A stretch of DNA of 52,255 nucleotides from an uncultured Clostridia bacterium (GCA_944387895.1 CALXGQ010000027.1:1-52255), one strand, 5' to 3'; numbered from the stretch's first letter, positions 16,054 to 25,036 are shown. Notes: a model not told the origin generated them from the letters alone. Program-made: numbers and translations.

Positions 16054-16476
16054 TTATAACGACAGAAAATACTGAAATACCAGCTGGGTGAGCAGCAGCG
16101 CTGCGAAGGAGAAAACAAGAAGGATGGTTTTCCAGCGCCGCTGCAGCTTGAGGGTTTCTTCGCAGGGGCGAAAGGCGGTTTTCCTGCAAAGGAGCGCCAG
16201 CCCAAAGACCATTGCCGCCAGCAGGGTGACGCAGCCGATCTCGGCGGGAAGCGGCCGACGGAGCGCCAGCGACAGTGCGGCCAGAAGAGATCCGCCGGAA
16301 CCGGTAAAAAAGCTGATCTTCAGCTTTTTGGTCATGGCCTTCCAGTATTGATGGTCGTCCGCCGGCGCGCCGGCCGCAACAGAAAGCACCCGGCTGCCGG
16401 TATGATAGGAAAAGCCCAGATAGAATAATAAAACGGCAGATAATGTAAATAACGCGATCAGCAGATAGTTGGCCAT
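16054..16476 (-). CDS. Small integral membrane protein, last gene of the prfA operon
   Basis: 140 residues with four predicted transmembrane helices (about 4-24, 54-74, 80-99 and 115-138). I do not recognise a family. ATG 16476 shares one base with the TGA of the DUF1015 gene (TGATG) and has GGAG 9 nt upstream, so translation is probably coupled. An in-frame ATG at 16494 would sit before that ribosome binding site. Function unknown. Confidence 0.7.
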   Translation of the reverse strand: MANYLLIALFTLSAVLLFYLGFSYHTGSRVLSVAAGAPADDHQYWKAMTKKLKISFFTGSGGSLLAALSLALRRPLPAEIGCVTLLAAMVFGLALLCRKTAFRPCEETLKLQRRWKTILLVFSFAALLLTQLVFQYFLSL

Positions 16477-17702
16477 CAGTTGATTCTCCTGCATTCAAAA
16501 TAAAAGCGTTTATCCTGCGCGTTGCCCATGGAGAAGGTTTTGCGCGGCAATGCGCCGTCTGCCACGATGGTGGGGAACAAATCGTGCTTGTTCATCTTCG
16601 GCAGAATGAAGCCGACGGCGTCCTCACTCCCGGCCAGATCCTCCACCACGCCGGAGCCGTGGACGTAATCGATCCCTGCGCCTGTTTCCTTAACGTAGGC
16701 ATCCAGCGCATTTTGCAGGGTGCCAACGGTCATTTTGGCGGTTTCCCGGGCGAAGGACCAGAGGGAACGAACGCCCTTTTGAACGATTTCGATTTTCTGG
16801 GGATTTCTGCCGCCCTCTTCCAGGCCGGCCTTTTTCAGGGCGGCAAGGAGCCGGTCGGGGTCGGTATGGAAAACAATGCGGTGGATGGGTTCAAAGACCA
16901 GCGCCGGGCAATGGAGGTTTACCAGCTCGACCAGGCAGTAGCGGGCGGGGTGCTCCAGGGCGGCTTCGCCCAGCTCCGCCTTGCACCGCTCATAGCAGGC
17001 CTTGGCGGCGGCCAGGGAATGATTGCCGTCGCCAACGGCATAGAGCAGGGGATTTTCATCGCCGCCTGCAAGAGCTGCCAGCCCGCGCAAAGCCTGCCCG
17101 GCCTGATCCTTATTGACGGCATAGCCCTGAAGATGTCCGCCGCCTTCCATCAGCGTGAAATCATAGAGCTTCGGAAATTCGTGGCGGATCTCGTCCAGCG
17201 CCTCGATCACCGTGAATTGGGGATCGTTGATCAGCACCATGATGTGGGGCATTTCAAGGCAGGCTCCCTCCCGGATACGGATGCGGGGCGGAAGCCGATC
17301 CTCTACGGTCGCTTCCGTCGTCCGGCAGAGGGAGGAGGCGCCCTTGCGGTAATCGTAGCACTCCAGATCCAGCGCGCCGACCAGCCCATGCCGGATCATG
17401 CCGTTGGACAGGGTGCGCTTGACATAGACCAGAGATTCTTCCAGCGTGCGGAAAACCTGGTTTTCCAGATATTCCGTCATCGCCCGGTTGATGGCGCCGG
17501 GATCAGCCTGATCCAGCTCCGCTTCCGGGAGCATAAGGTTGAGGGTGGAGGGTTCGTCCCCGATAAACCGGCGCACCCGCTGCCAGTATTCCGGCTGGCT
17601 GGTATACTGATCACAGGCCACGACGCTCCATTTTTTCATATCTACCTGCCTGGGGAGCAGGATGTCGGCGGGTTTAAATCCGATGTCGGTGTAATTCATC
17701 AT
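16476..17702 (-). CDS. DUF1015 family protein
   Basis: A 408-residue soluble protein of the DUF1015 family. Recognisable features are the N-terminal V-V-A-C-D-Q-Y-T (27-34), the central G-D-G-N-H-S-L-A-A-A-K and the C-terminal M-N-K-H-D-L-F. The family is widespread in Clostridia; I recall it near serine-biosynthesis genes in some genomes, but its biochemical role is not settled. Here it sits between an M18 aminopeptidase (11 bp upstream) and a small membrane protein (1-nt overlap), and no ser genes are adjacent. The ribosome binding site is AAAGG, 8 nt before ATG 17702. Confidence 0.85.
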   Translation of the reverse strand: MMNYTDIGFKPADILLPRQVDMKKWSVVACDQYTSQPEYWQRVRRFIGDEPSTLNLMLPEAELDQADPGAINRAMTEYLENQVFRTLEESLVYVKRTLSNGMIRHGLVGALDLECYDYRKGASSLCRTTEATVEDRLPPRIRIREGACLEMPHIMVLINDPQFTVIEALDEIRHEFPKLYDFTLMEGGGHLQGYAVNKDQAGQALRGLAALAGGDENPLLYAVGDGNHSLAAAKACYERCKAELGEAALEHPARYCLVELVNLHCPALVFEPIHRIVFHTDPDRLLAALKKAGLEEGGRNPQKIEIVQKGVRSLWSFARETAKMTVGTLQNALDAYVKETGAGIDYVHGSGVVEDLAGSEDAVGFILPKMNKHDLFPTIVADGALPRKTFSMGNAQDKRFYFECRRIN

Positions 17703-17713
17703 ACCATAATCCT

Positions 17714-19051
17714 TTACTTCAGAAATGCACGAAATGCCCGTATGGTTTCATAGACGTCTGCTTTTGAGGCAATTTCAAAGGGCGCGTGCATGGAGAGCAG
17801 CCCGATCCCGATATCAACGGTATCGATATTGCGGTTGGCCATATATTTTGCCACCGTTCCGCCGCCGCCGGCGTCTACCGCGCCCAGCAGGCCGGTTTGC
17901 CAGCGGATGTTGTTTTGATCAAAAAGCCGGGTGAAGTAGCCCATGGTTTCGGCAGAGGCGTCGGAAGTGCCGCTTTTGCCCCGGGCGCCGGTATACTTGG
18001 TGATGCAGGGCCCGTGATTCAGGCGGCAGCAGTTCTGGCTCTCGGTGGGAGCGGGGTAAAGGGGATCCAGCGCCGCGTTGACATCGGCTGACAGGCATTT
18101 GGAACGGTAGCAAAGCTCCGGCAGACTTTCGCCGGGGGCGATCCGGCCGAAAACCAGCTCCATAAACTGGCTTTGCATTCCGCTGACGCCGTCGGAACCG
18201 ATCTCCTCTTTGTCTACCAGCGCGACCAGCGCGGTTTTTTCAGGATTCTCCGTTTGCATCAGCGCTTCAAAGGCGGTATAGGCGCAGATGCGGTCGTCTT
18301 GGCCGTAGGCGCCGATCAGGCTTTTATCAAAGCCCAGCTCCGCAGGATCGAATTTGGGGACCAGCGTCAGCTCGGCGGAGATGAAATCCTTTTCGGTGAC
18401 GCCGTATTTTTCGTTGAGGATTTTCAGCACCGTCGCCTTGACCTTATCCTGATCCGCCTCGGCGTCGGGAATGGAGCCGGCAATCACCCGCAGATTTTCG
18501 CCTTCGATGACCTTGGACGCGGTCTTTTCCATCTGCTCGTGGGCAAGGTGGATCAGCAGCTCGGAGATGCAGAAGGTATAGCCGTTATTGCCGATATCGA
18601 CGGTTTTTCCATCCGGCAGAACAACAACGCCCTCCAAAGCCAGGGGGATCGTTGTCCATTGATACTTTTTGATCCCGCCGTAGTAGTGGGTCTTGAGCAG
18701 CGCCAGGCCTTCGGATTCATAGAGGGGGCAGGGTTTGAGGTCGATGCGGGGGGAATCGATATGCGCCGCGGCGATATGCAGACCCTCGGCGGCCGGACGC
18801 TTCCCCATGATCCCCAGAAAAATACTGCGCTCTCTGTTGACCAGATAGAATTTATCGCCGCTTTTCAGCTGCGCGCCCTGTTCCAGAGGGCGAAAACCGC
18901 GCTCCTCCGCGCGCTTTTTGAAATAGGCTACGCAGGCCCGCTCGGTCTTGCAGCGGGTCATGAAGTCCATATACCCCTCGGCCGCCTGAAAAATGGCGGG
19001 CAGCTCCGCGCTGTTTTCATAGATGTTTTTGGTTTCGTAGAATAGATTCAT
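17714..19051 (-). CDS. apeB: M18 family aminopeptidase
   Basis: A 445-residue cytoplasmic zinc aminopeptidase that releases N-terminal residues from peptides. The two-metal ligand motifs are visible in order: A-H97-I-D99-S-P-R, G-Q-D-D-R, the catalytic D-K-E-E-I-G-S-D, S-A-D-V-N, and the final S-M-H-A-P-F-E. Length and order fit the M18 (aminopeptidase I/aspartyl aminopeptidase) family. Its ATG overlaps the TGA of the transglycosylase gene by 4 nt (ATGA), which indicates coupled translation in the operon. Confidence 0.93.
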   Translation of the reverse strand: MNLFYETKNIYENSAELPAIFQAAEGYMDFMTRCKTERACVAYFKKRAEERGFRPLEQGAQLKSGDKFYLVNRERSIFLGIMGKRPAAEGLHIAAAHIDSPRIDLKPCPLYESEGLALLKTHYYGGIKKYQWTTIPLALEGVVVLPDGKTVDIGNNGYTFCISELLIHLAHEQMEKTASKVIEGENLRVIAGSIPDAEADQDKVKATVLKILNEKYGVTEKDFISAELTLVPKFDPAELGFDKSLIGAYGQDDRICAYTAFEALMQTENPEKTALVALVDKEEIGSDGVSGMQSQFMELVFGRIAPGESLPELCYRSKCLSADVNAALDPLYPAPTESQNCCRLNHGPCITKYTGARGKSGTSDASAETMGYFTRLFDQNNIRWQTGLLGAVDAGGGGTVAKYMANRNIDTVDIGIGLLSMHAPFEIASKADVYETIRAFRAFLK

Positions 19052-19620
19052 GCTGTTTCTCCTAACATTTCACCGTATTGCTTGCGGTATTTATTTACTT
19101 TAATGATATACTGGTTTGTTTCGCTGTAAGGAGTTTTCTGGATGGTGATGCCGTCGGCGCTGTAGCGGCTGTCCTTCAGCCAGTTGAGCACATTGCCCCG
19201 CCCGGCGTTATAGGCGGCCAGCGCGGTATCCACATCGCCAAATTCATTCAGGAGCAGCGAGAGGATCAGGCATCCGTATTTGATATTGACCTCCGGGTCA
19301 TAAAGATCTTCGGCGGCATGAGCGGCGTTTTTCCCTTCCCGGAAGATGGCCCAGTTGAGGGTTTCCTCCGTGATCTGCATCAGCCCATAGGCCTTTTTGG
19401 GGGAGAGGGCGTCTGCTTCAAAATTACTTTCCACCTTTATGACGGCGAAAACCAGTTCATCCTCCAGCCCGTATTGCTCTGCATATAGGGTGACCAGATC
19501 TTCGTAGTCTATGTGGACGGCCGGGGTAATTTTGATATGGTCGCGCAGTACAACCGCGCCGATGCACAGGAGGGAAACGACCAGAAGGCAGACCGCCATG
19601 GCTTTATAGTGCCGCATCAT
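19048..19620 (-). CDS. Soluble-lytic-transglycosylase-like (SLT) protein
   Basis: A 190-residue exported muramidase-type protein that cleaves the glycan strand of peptidoglycan. It has an N-terminal signal anchor (residues 8-25) and then an SLT/lysozyme-like domain with catalytic E64 in V-I-K-V-E-S-N-F, S-P-K-K-A-Y-G-L-M-Q-I-T (73-84) and A-L-A-A-Y-N-A-G near 133-140. It overlaps the end of coaE by 17 nt and its stop overlaps the aminopeptidase start. It is an unusual passenger in a translation-gene operon, though such layouts recur in Clostridia. Confidence 0.88.
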   Translation of the reverse strand: MMRHYKAMAVCLLVVSLLCIGAVVLRDHIKITPAVHIDYEDLVTLYAEQYGLEDELVFAVIKVESNFEADALSPKKAYGLMQITEETLNWAIFREGKNAAHAAEDLYDPEVNIKYGCLILSLLLNEFGDVDTALAAYNAGRGNVLNWLKDSRYSADGITIQKTPYSETNQYIIKVNKYRKQYGEMLGETA

Positions 19621-20191
19621 GGATCTTTTTCAGCAGCTCCAGCGTTTTTTCTTTCAGCGCCGGAAGCTCTTCGTTGTTGACGATCACATAATCGCTCTTC
19701 TCCACATAATAGGAAGGGGGATGCTGGCTGGAAAGACGTTTTTCCGCTTCGGCGCGCGTCAGCCCGTCCCGCCGGATGATGCGCTCCATCGCCAGCTCCG
19801 GGGTGGTGATTACCGAAAGAACCCGGTCGCATTCACGATCCAGGCCGGTTTCAAAAAGAAGGGGCGCGTCCAGAACGATATCTTCTCCTGCATGCGCACG
19901 CAGCTCTGCGTGGATATGCGCTAAAATGAAGGGCATAACCGTATCGTTCAGCTTTTGCAGTGCGGCGGGATTACCCATGGTCTGGCTGCGCAGCGCTTTG
20001 CGGTTCAGCTTCCCGCCGCAGAGAATCTGCGGGCCGAAGGAGTCCGCAAGGGCGTCCAGTACGGCCGGATCCCGATAAACATGGCTGTGAACCAGCCGGT
20101 CGCAGTCGATATGATAAAAGCCCTGCTCGATCAAAAGGGCGGCAACGGTGCTTTTCCCGGCTCCGCTGAAACCGGTCAATCCTAAAATCAT
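19604..20191 (-). CDS. coaE: Dephospho-CoA kinase
   Basis: Phosphorylates the 3-prime hydroxyl of dephospho-CoA, the last step of coenzyme A synthesis. 195 residues with a Walker A at G7-F-S-G-A-G-K-S14, the C-D-R-L-V-H segment and the lid region (R-I-I-R-R-D-G-L). I prefer ATG 20191 because the product then begins like other CoaE proteins and AAAGG lies 11 nt upstream. A GTG at 20198-20200 overlapping the tsaC stop is the alternative. Confidence 0.92.
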   Translation of the reverse strand: MILGLTGFSGAGKSTVAALLIEQGFYHIDCDRLVHSHVYRDPAVLDALADSFGPQILCGGKLNRKALRSQTMGNPAALQKLNDTVMPFILAHIHAELRAHAGEDIVLDAPLLFETGLDRECDRVLSVITTPELAMERIIRRDGLTRAEAEKRLSSQHPPSYYVEKSDYVIVNNEELPALKEKTLELLKKIHDAAL

Positions 20192-20196
20192 GGCGT

Positions 20197-21219
20197 TCAC
20201 AACCTTTCGGCGGATATCATCTGGAAGGAGGCGGCGCGCAGCAGCCGGTTCCTTACGGCCAGCCCCACGCCGTCCCCGGCGGGATACATGGCGTAAATCT
20301 GCTTGCAGGGGAGGGTATCAAACCGGCGGAGGGCGCTGAAAAGAGCATTGGATTGCGAAAGAGGATCCTTTTCGGAACCAAAGGATACAGCCTGGGGGAA
20401 GCGATCCAGATATTCATCGAAGGCCAGAACCCATACTTCGGGTCCCAGCTTTTTTTGGATCGCAGCGCAGACGGCTTCAGGATCGCCGGTAACGATGGTC
20501 ATCGGCGCCATCGGCGCATAGTGCCGGTGCAGCATGCCGGGGGAGGAAACCACCTGCCCTTTTTCCACCGGCTTCAGGATCGCCGGATCCAGCTCCGCTT
20601 CAAATCCGGCTTCTTCCAGCATGGAAGGGGTGATGCCGCCGGGGCGCAGGATCCGCACTTTTTTCCCGCCAAGGGGAGCGACGACCGTGCTCTCCAGGCC
20701 GATGGCGCAGGGGCCGCCGTCGATGATGGCGGCCACCTTTCCGGTGAGGTCGTTCAGGCAATGCTCCAGGCAGGTGGGGGAGGGACGTCCCGAGAGATTG
20801 GCGCTCGGGGCAACGACGGGAACGCCCGCCGCGCGGATCAGCGCCAGCGCCACCGGGTGTTCCGGGCAGCGCACGGCTACGGTAGACAGCCCGGCGGAAA
20901 CAATGGCGGGGATCTTTTTGCCGCGGGGCAGAATGATGGTGAGGGGGCCCGGCCAGAATTTTTCGGCCAGCTTCCGCATTTCCGGAGAAATGGAATCCGC
21001 GGTCTGCTCCAGCATCTGCGGATCGCAGATATGCGCGATCAGGGGGTTATCCGCCGGCCGGTTTTTGACCCGGAAAATTTTTGCAACCGCCGCCGGATCC
21101 AGCGCGTTGGCGCCCAGACCATAGACGGTTTCAGTAGGAAAGCAGACCAGCTCTCCTGCCCGCAGCAGGGCGCCGCAGGGTTGGATCGCTTCGTCTGCCT
21201 GATAGATTCTGGTTTTCAC
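20197..21219 (-). CDS. tsaC: L-threonylcarbamoyladenylate synthase (Sua5 form)
   Basis: Makes threonylcarbamoyl-AMP from threonine, bicarbonate and ATP for the t6A37 modification of ANN-decoding tRNAs. The N-terminal YrdC domain carries P-T-E-T-V-Y-G-L (28-35), the K-N-R-P lysine motif and P-S-A-N-L-S-G. The extra C-terminal Sua5 domain (about 240-340) gives the long 340-residue form. It starts at GTG 21219, overlapping the prfA stop by 4 nt (GTGA). Confidence 0.93.
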   Translation of the reverse strand: MKTRIYQADEAIQPCGALLRAGELVCFPTETVYGLGANALDPAAVAKIFRVKNRPADNPLIAHICDPQMLEQTADSISPEMRKLAEKFWPGPLTIILPRGKKIPAIVSAGLSTVAVRCPEHPVALALIRAAGVPVVAPSANLSGRPSPTCLEHCLNDLTGKVAAIIDGGPCAIGLESTVVAPLGGKKVRILRPGGITPSMLEEAGFEAELDPAILKPVEKGQVVSSPGMLHRHYAPMAPMTIVTGDPEAVCAAIQKKLGPEVWVLAFDEYLDRFPQAVSFGSEKDPLSQSNALFSALRRFDTLPCKQIYAMYPAGDGVGLAVRNRLLRAASFQMISAERL

Positions 21220-22289
21220 TGGTTCTGCGCACCTTTCAGTTTTTCAGTCTGTTCATGGGTGATGAGCGCTTCGATGATTTCGTCCAGATCGCCGTTGAGC
21301 ACCTGCTCCAGCTTATAAAGGGTCAGCCCGATCCGATGATCGGTCACGCGCCCCTGAGGGTAATTATAGGTACGGATCCGCTCGCTGCGGTCGCCGGTGC
21401 CGACCTGGCTTTTCCGTTCGCTGGCCAGCGCCGTTTCCTGCTTTTCCCGCTCGATGTCCGCCAGCCTGGAACGCAGGATCTTGAGGGCGCGTTCCTTATT
21501 TTTATGTTGACTGCGTTCGTCCTGACATTCCACCACCAGCCCCGAGGGGAGGTGGGTGATGCGGATGGCGCTTTCTGTTTTATTGACGTGCTGCCCGCCG
21601 GCGCCGCTGGAACGGAAGGTATCGATCTGCAGATCGGCAGGATTCAGCTCAAAATCCAGCTCCTCCATTTCGGGCAGCACCGCCACGGTGGCGGTAGAGG
21701 TATGGATCCGGCCGCCGCTTTCCGTTTCCGGAACCCGCTGGACGCGATGGACGCCGCTTTCAAATTTATAGCGCGCAAAAGCGCCTTCCCCGGAAACGGA
21801 AAAAGCGATTTCCTTGATTCCGCCCAGCTCGGTTCCGTTGAGGCTGAGAACTTCATAGCGAAAGCCTCTGGCCTCTGCATACATGGCATACATCCGAAAG
21901 AGGGTCGCGGCAAAAAGCATGGCTTCTTCGCCGCCGGCGCCGCCGCGGATCTCGATGATGACGTTGCGGTCGTCGTTTTCGTCCTTGGGGAGCAAGAGCA
22001 GCTTCAGCTCTTCGGTGCAGCGAGTCATGCCGTCCTTGCTTTCGGCGTATTCCTGGTTGGCCAGATCCCGCATTTCAGGATCCGCCGTTTCCTTCAGAAG
22101 CGCTTCCGCTTCGGCAAGACGGGCGCGAAAAAGCTGATATTCCCGGAATTTTTCAACGATGGGGGAAAGGCGCTTATATTCTTTCATCAGCTCTTTATAG
22201 ATTTGCTGATCCGCCGCAACGCCCGGCTCGGAAAGCCGGCCGCTGAGCGCTTCATAACGGGCGGCGATGGCCTCCAATTGCTCAATCAT
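21216..22289 (-). CDS. prfA: Peptide chain release factor 1
   Basis: Class I release factor recognising UAA and UAG. The 357-residue length is typical. The peptide anticodon P187-E-T189 lies in R-V-P-E-T-E-S, and the catalytic G231-G-Q233 triplet lies in G-A-G-G-Q-H-V-N. The frame is open further upstream, but that part overlaps the DUF951 gene. ATG 22289 begins an 8-nt overlap with the DUF951 stop and gives the normal RF1 N-terminus. Confidence 0.96.
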   Translation of the reverse strand: MIEQLEAIAARYEALSGRLSEPGVAADQQIYKELMKEYKRLSPIVEKFREYQLFRARLAEAEALLKETADPEMRDLANQEYAESKDGMTRCTEELKLLLLPKDENDDRNVIIEIRGGAGGEEAMLFAATLFRMYAMYAEARGFRYEVLSLNGTELGGIKEIAFSVSGEGAFARYKFESGVHRVQRVPETESGGRIHTSTATVAVLPEMEELDFELNPADLQIDTFRSSGAGGQHVNKTESAIRITHLPSGLVVECQDERSQHKNKERALKILRSRLADIEREKQETALASERKSQVGTGDRSERIRTYNYPQGRVTDHRIGLTLYKLEQVLNGDLDEIIEALITHEQTEKLKGAQNQ

Positions 22290-22470
22290 GGTTTTTCTGC
22301 TCGATTCTTCTGATATTTTTTTCGATATTGCGCCGCGGCGCCATGATTTCATGGCCGCACTGGAGGCAGCGGATTTTGAAATCCATCCCGATGCGCAGAA
22401 CCTCAAACTGATTGCAGCCGCAGGGGTGCTTCTTTTTCATGATCAGAATGTCTGATACCTGAACGTCCAT
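22282..22470 (-). CDS. DUF951 family protein (Zn-ribbon-like)
   Basis: A 62-residue protein of the DUF951 family, conserved in Firmicutes. It contains H-P-C-G-C-N and C-L-Q-C-G-H, four cysteines suited to bind zinc, and a basic C-terminus. ATG 22470 has AAAGGAGG 7 nt upstream; the frame extends further up but without a ribosome binding site. It is the first gene of the long leftward operon running to 16054. Function unknown; a nucleic-acid-binding role is only a guess. Confidence 0.85.
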   Translation of the reverse strand: MDVQVSDILIMKKKHPCGCNQFEVLRIGMDFKIRCLQCGHEIMAPRRNIEKNIRRIEQKNHD

Positions 22471-22507
22471 TACCGCTCCTCCTTTCCAGCCGAAGATGTT
22501 GATATAT

Positions 22508-22536
22508 ATTATAGCAAAATGCGCCGCTCTTTTCAA
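22508..22536 (-). promoter_or_regulatory. Sigma-A promoter of the DUF951-prfA operon
   Basis: TTGAAA (22531-22536) and TATAAT (22508-22513) with a 17-bp spacer on the minus strand. It probably drives all eight genes down to 16054, since no strong terminator is seen between them. Confidence 0.8.
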
Positions 22537-22619
22537 TCATTAGTTTACCAAAATAAGTTATACATTTTTCCGGTGTTTCATATATATTTTACCAAGAAAT
22601 CGGAAAGGAATGGAGTAAA

Positions 22620-23543
22620 ATGATCAAGGAAGAATACCGCCCGGAGGGAACAGAGAGCGCCGGAGACCGGCAGTATCTGGAATCGGAACAGAGCCTGATG
22701 CGGGCGCGGGACGACAAGGCGATTTTACAGGCGCGCTGTACCCTGTGCGACAGCGGACATAACCTTTATGTGGATCTTGGGCCGATGACCGGCTACATCC
22801 CCCGGGAGGAGGCGGCGCTGGGGATCCGGGAGGGAACGGTGAAAGACGTTGCGATCATCACCCGGGTCAATAAAATGATCAGCTTTGTAGTCAAGGATTT
22901 TATCACGGTGGGGACGCGGAGGATGGCGGTTTTATCCCGGCGGGAAGCGCAGGAGCGGTGCCGGACCCACCTTTTGAATACGCTGGAGCCCGGCATGGTG
23001 GTGGAAGCGCGGGTGACCCATTTGGAACAGTTCGGCGCCTTTGTTGATCTGGGCTGCGGCGTGATCTCGATGATCCCCATCGACCGGATCTCCGTTTCCC
23101 GGATCCGTCATCCGGATCATCGCTTTGTCTGCGGGATGCCGGTGCGGGCGGTGGTGCTTCAGGTGGATCGTGAAAACGCCCGATTTTTGCTTTCCCATAA
23201 GGAGCTTTTGGGCACCTGGGAAGAAAACGTGCGGCAGTTTGAGCCGGGGCAGACGGTGAGCGGCATCATCCGGAGCGTGGAGAGCTATGGAGTGTTCGTG
23301 GAGCTGGCGCCGAATTTGGCCGGTCTGGCCGAACCGGCGGAGCACGCCGAGCCGGATTGCTGCGTGGGCGTCTACATCAAGAGTATCCTGCCTGAAAAAA
23401 TGAAGGTAAAGCTGGCGATCGTCGATCTGGGCGATCCTGTTAAAAAACCGGCGCCCTTCACCTATTTTTTTCAGGGCGACCGGATGAAGGACTGGCAATA
23501 TTCGCCGCCGGAATGCGCTAAGGTGATTGCCGAAAGCTTTTGA
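22620..23543 (+). CDS. S1-domain RNA-binding protein (ribosomal S1-like)
   Basis: 307 residues containing about three OB-fold S1 domains (approximately 33-103, 118-192 and 206-270). The clearest ones read G-M-V-V-E-A-R-V-T-H-L-E-Q-F-G-A-F-V-D-L and G-Q-T-V-S-G-I-I-R-S-V-E-S-Y-G-V-F-V-E-L. Such short S1 proteins of Gram-positives bind mRNA and may assist translation or RNA turnover. The start ATG 22620 follows GGAATGGAGTAAA. It is divergent from the prfA operon and ends at a shared terminator. Confidence 0.85.
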   Translation: MIKEEYRPEGTESAGDRQYLESEQSLMRARDDKAILQARCTLCDSGHNLYVDLGPMTGYIPREEAALGIREGTVKDVAIITRVNKMISFVVKDFITVGTRRMAVLSRREAQERCRTHLLNTLEPGMVVEARVTHLEQFGAFVDLGCGVISMIPIDRISVSRIRHPDHRFVCGMPVRAVVLQVDRENARFLLSHKELLGTWEENVRQFEPGQTVSGIIRSVESYGVFVELAPNLAGLAEPAEHAEPDCCVGVYIKSILPEKMKVKLAIVDLGDPVKKPAPFTYFFQGDRMKDWQYSPPECAKVIAESF

Positions 23544-23548
23544 ACATA

Positions 23549-23584
23549 AAAACGCCACGCCGGGGTTCCGGCGTGGCGTTTAAG
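23549..23584. terminator. Bidirectional terminator
   Basis: A 13-bp stem (23551-23563 with 23568-23580) with a GGTT loop and A/T flanks on both strands, between the S1-domain gene and the convergent zinc-ribbon gene. Confidence 0.85.
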
Positions 23585-23598
23585 ACATGGAATAAAAA

Positions 23599-23877
23599 TT
23601 ATTCGGCAGCCTTCCGATTGGCAAAGCAGTCGCTGCAATATACAGGGCGGTCCTCCGTCGGCTTGAAGGGAACCTTGCATTCAGCACCGCATTCTGCGCA
23701 TACGGCGTCATAGAAGGTCTTGGCGCCTCTGGCGGCAGTTTTGCGGGCGTCGCGGCAGGCCTTGCATCTCTGGGGCTCGTTCTGGAACCCTTTCTCTGCA
23801 TAAAACTCCTGCTCGCCGGCGGTGAATACAAATTCATTTCCGCAATCCTTGCAAATCAGTTTCTTGTCTTCGTACAT
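23599..23877 (-). CDS. Zinc-ribbon domain protein
   Basis: A 92-residue protein with four C-x2-C pairs: C-K-D-C-G and C-K-A-C-R in the first half, C-A-E-C-G and C-S-D-C-F in the second. These form two zinc ribbons of the probable-zinc-ribbon family common in Firmicutes. ATG 23877 follows AGGAGAGGAAAAAAC. There is no membrane segment. The role is unknown; nucleic-acid or protein binding is plausible. Confidence 0.85.
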   Translation of the reverse strand: MYEDKKLICKDCGNEFVFTAGEQEFYAEKGFQNEPQRCKACRDARKTAARGAKTFYDAVCAECGAECKVPFKPTEDRPVYCSDCFANRKAAE

Positions 23878-23914
23878 GTTTTTTCCTCTCCTGTGGTAAG
23901 ATATTTTCACCCTT

Positions 23915-23956
23915 AACGGAATTGAACCGTTCCCTCTGAATTTCAGCGCTCCGCCA
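23915..23956 (-). other. tRNA-like fragment
   Basis: Upstream of the zinc-ribbon gene the minus strand holds a perfect T-arm-like hairpin, AACGG-TTCAATT-CCGTT, whose core fits the box B consensus. A box-A-like TGGCGGAGC lies about 25 nt before it. No matching acceptor arm or full cloverleaf can be drawn, so it is at most a tRNA remnant or a tRNA mimic in the leader. Confidence 0.25.
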
Positions 23957-23977
23957 CAAAGCTTTTCGGGCATTCTG

Positions 23978-24526
23978 CTATGATAATTTGCTTCGGATCC
24001 GGCAAAGAGCGTTGGAAACCGCTTTTTCAGAGATCCGCAGCACGGCCGCGATGTTTTTATAGGTTCGGCCGTCTAAATAAAGGAAAAGAACCTGCTTTTC
24101 CAGTTTGGAGAGCCTGGTCTGCACGCCGGAGAGAACATTCTCCAGCCGCTCTCGAATGATCACGAGATCCATGGGACTATCATAGCTGAATAAGGGCGCT
24201 GATTCCAGATCGACAGATTTGTTGAGAGCTGCATGTTTCTGGGCTTGTGCTTCATTGATTGCAGATATGATATGGTTATGGATACAGATTTTTGCATAGG
24301 GGATAAAATCGCTGCCTTTGGCAGGGTCAAAGCTCTGGATCGCTTTGAGCAGGCCGATCCGCGCCTCCTGCAGGAGGTCTTCCGTATCGCCGCCGATGAT
24401 AAAGTAGCGGGAAGAAAGACGCGCCAGCAGCGGGTTGAGATGAAGGATGATTTCGTTCTGCGCAGCCGGATCGCCGCTTTTGGCGGCAGCCAGACGTTCA
24501 AGAGATGGAAAAGTAGCTGCGGACAT
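23978..24526 (-). CDS. RNA polymerase sigma factor, SigH-like
   Basis: A 182-residue sigma-70-family factor. Region 2 reads Y-F-I-I-G-G-D-T-E-D-L-L-Q-E-A-R-I-G-L-L-K-A, very close to the SigH pattern Y-F-L-I-G-A-D-x-E-D. Region 4 has L-E-K-Q-V-L-F-L-Y-L-D-G-R-T-Y-K, again SigH-like, followed by the recognition helix. SigH controls the entry into sporulation. The start ATG 24526 has AGGAG 8 nt upstream, and a perfect consensus promoter precedes it. An orthologue elsewhere in the genome may be the true spo0H; this could be a paralogue. Confidence 0.8.
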   Translation of the reverse strand: MSAATFPSLERLAAAKSGDPAAQNEIILHLNPLLARLSSRYFIIGGDTEDLLQEARIGLLKAIQSFDPAKGSDFIPYAKICIHNHIISAINEAQAQKHAALNKSVDLESAPLFSYDSPMDLVIIRERLENVLSGVQTRLSKLEKQVLFLYLDGRTYKNIAAVLRISEKAVSNALCRIRSKLS

Positions 24527-24557
24527 TCTGAAAGCTCCTAACATATCAGTTAAATCT

Positions 24558-24586
24558 ATTATAAATTACAGATTTTGCGATGTCAA
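24558..24586 (-). promoter_or_regulatory. Perfect consensus promoter of the SigH-like gene
   Basis: TTGACA (24581-24586) and TATAAT (24558-24563) with a 17-bp spacer on the minus strand. Confidence 0.85.
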
Positions 24587-24615
24587 GGCTAAAATAAAAA
24601 AATAATAGAATTTTT

Positions 24616-24644
24616 TTCGACAGTTTATCTAAAATTTGTATAAT
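24616..24644 (+). promoter_or_regulatory. Possible upstream promoter of rpsT
   Basis: TTCGAC (24616-24621) and TATAAT (24639-24644) with a 17-bp spacer. The -35 is weak. A second candidate, closer to rpsT, lies at 24699-24727. Confidence 0.4.
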
Positions 24645-24698
24645 ATCGTCAAAAAAACAATTTATTGAAGTTTTGCCGCCACTTTTTTAAAAAAACAC

Positions 24699-24727
24699 TT
24701 GATTTTAAACGCAAAGAATGTTAGAAT
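24699..24727 (+). promoter_or_regulatory. Promoter of rpsT
   Basis: TTGATT (24699-24704) and TAGAAT (24722-24727) with a 17-bp spacer, 42 bp before the rpsT start. Confidence 0.6.
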
Positions 24728-24769
24728 ATTTAAGCAATTTGGAAAAATCAAGACAAGGAGGTGTACCCC

Positions 24770-25036
24770 ATGCCCAATATCAAGTCTGCTAAGAAGAGAG
24801 TTCTGGTGACCGAAACCAAGACCCTGCGGAACAAAATGCTGAAGTCTGAGCTCAAGACTCTGGTGAAGAAATTCAACGAAGCGGTGGAGTCTGGCGACAA
24901 AACGGCTGCGGCCGAGGCCTATAAGGTTGCCGTCAAGAAGATTGACAAGGCTGTAGGAAAGAGTATTATCGCAAAAAATACCTCCAACAGAAAGAAGAGC
25001 AAGCTGACCATCAAGCTCAATCAGATGGGTGCCTGA
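24770..25036 (+). CDS. rpsT: Small ribosomal subunit protein bS20
   Basis: An 88-residue, highly basic helical protein of the 30S subunit that binds 16S rRNA. The start M-P-N-I-K-S-A-K-K-R is diagnostic, as is S-I-I-A-K-N-T-x-x-R-K-K-S. ATG 24770 lies 7 nt behind AAGGAGG; an in-frame ATG at 24761 precedes that ribosome binding site. It forms a single-gene unit with its own promoter and terminator, divergent from the SigH-like gene. Confidence 0.97.
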   Translation: MPNIKSAKKRVLVTETKTLRNKMLKSELKTLVKKFNEAVESGDKTAAAEAYKVAVKKIDKAVGKSIIAKNTSNRKKSKLTIKLNQMGA

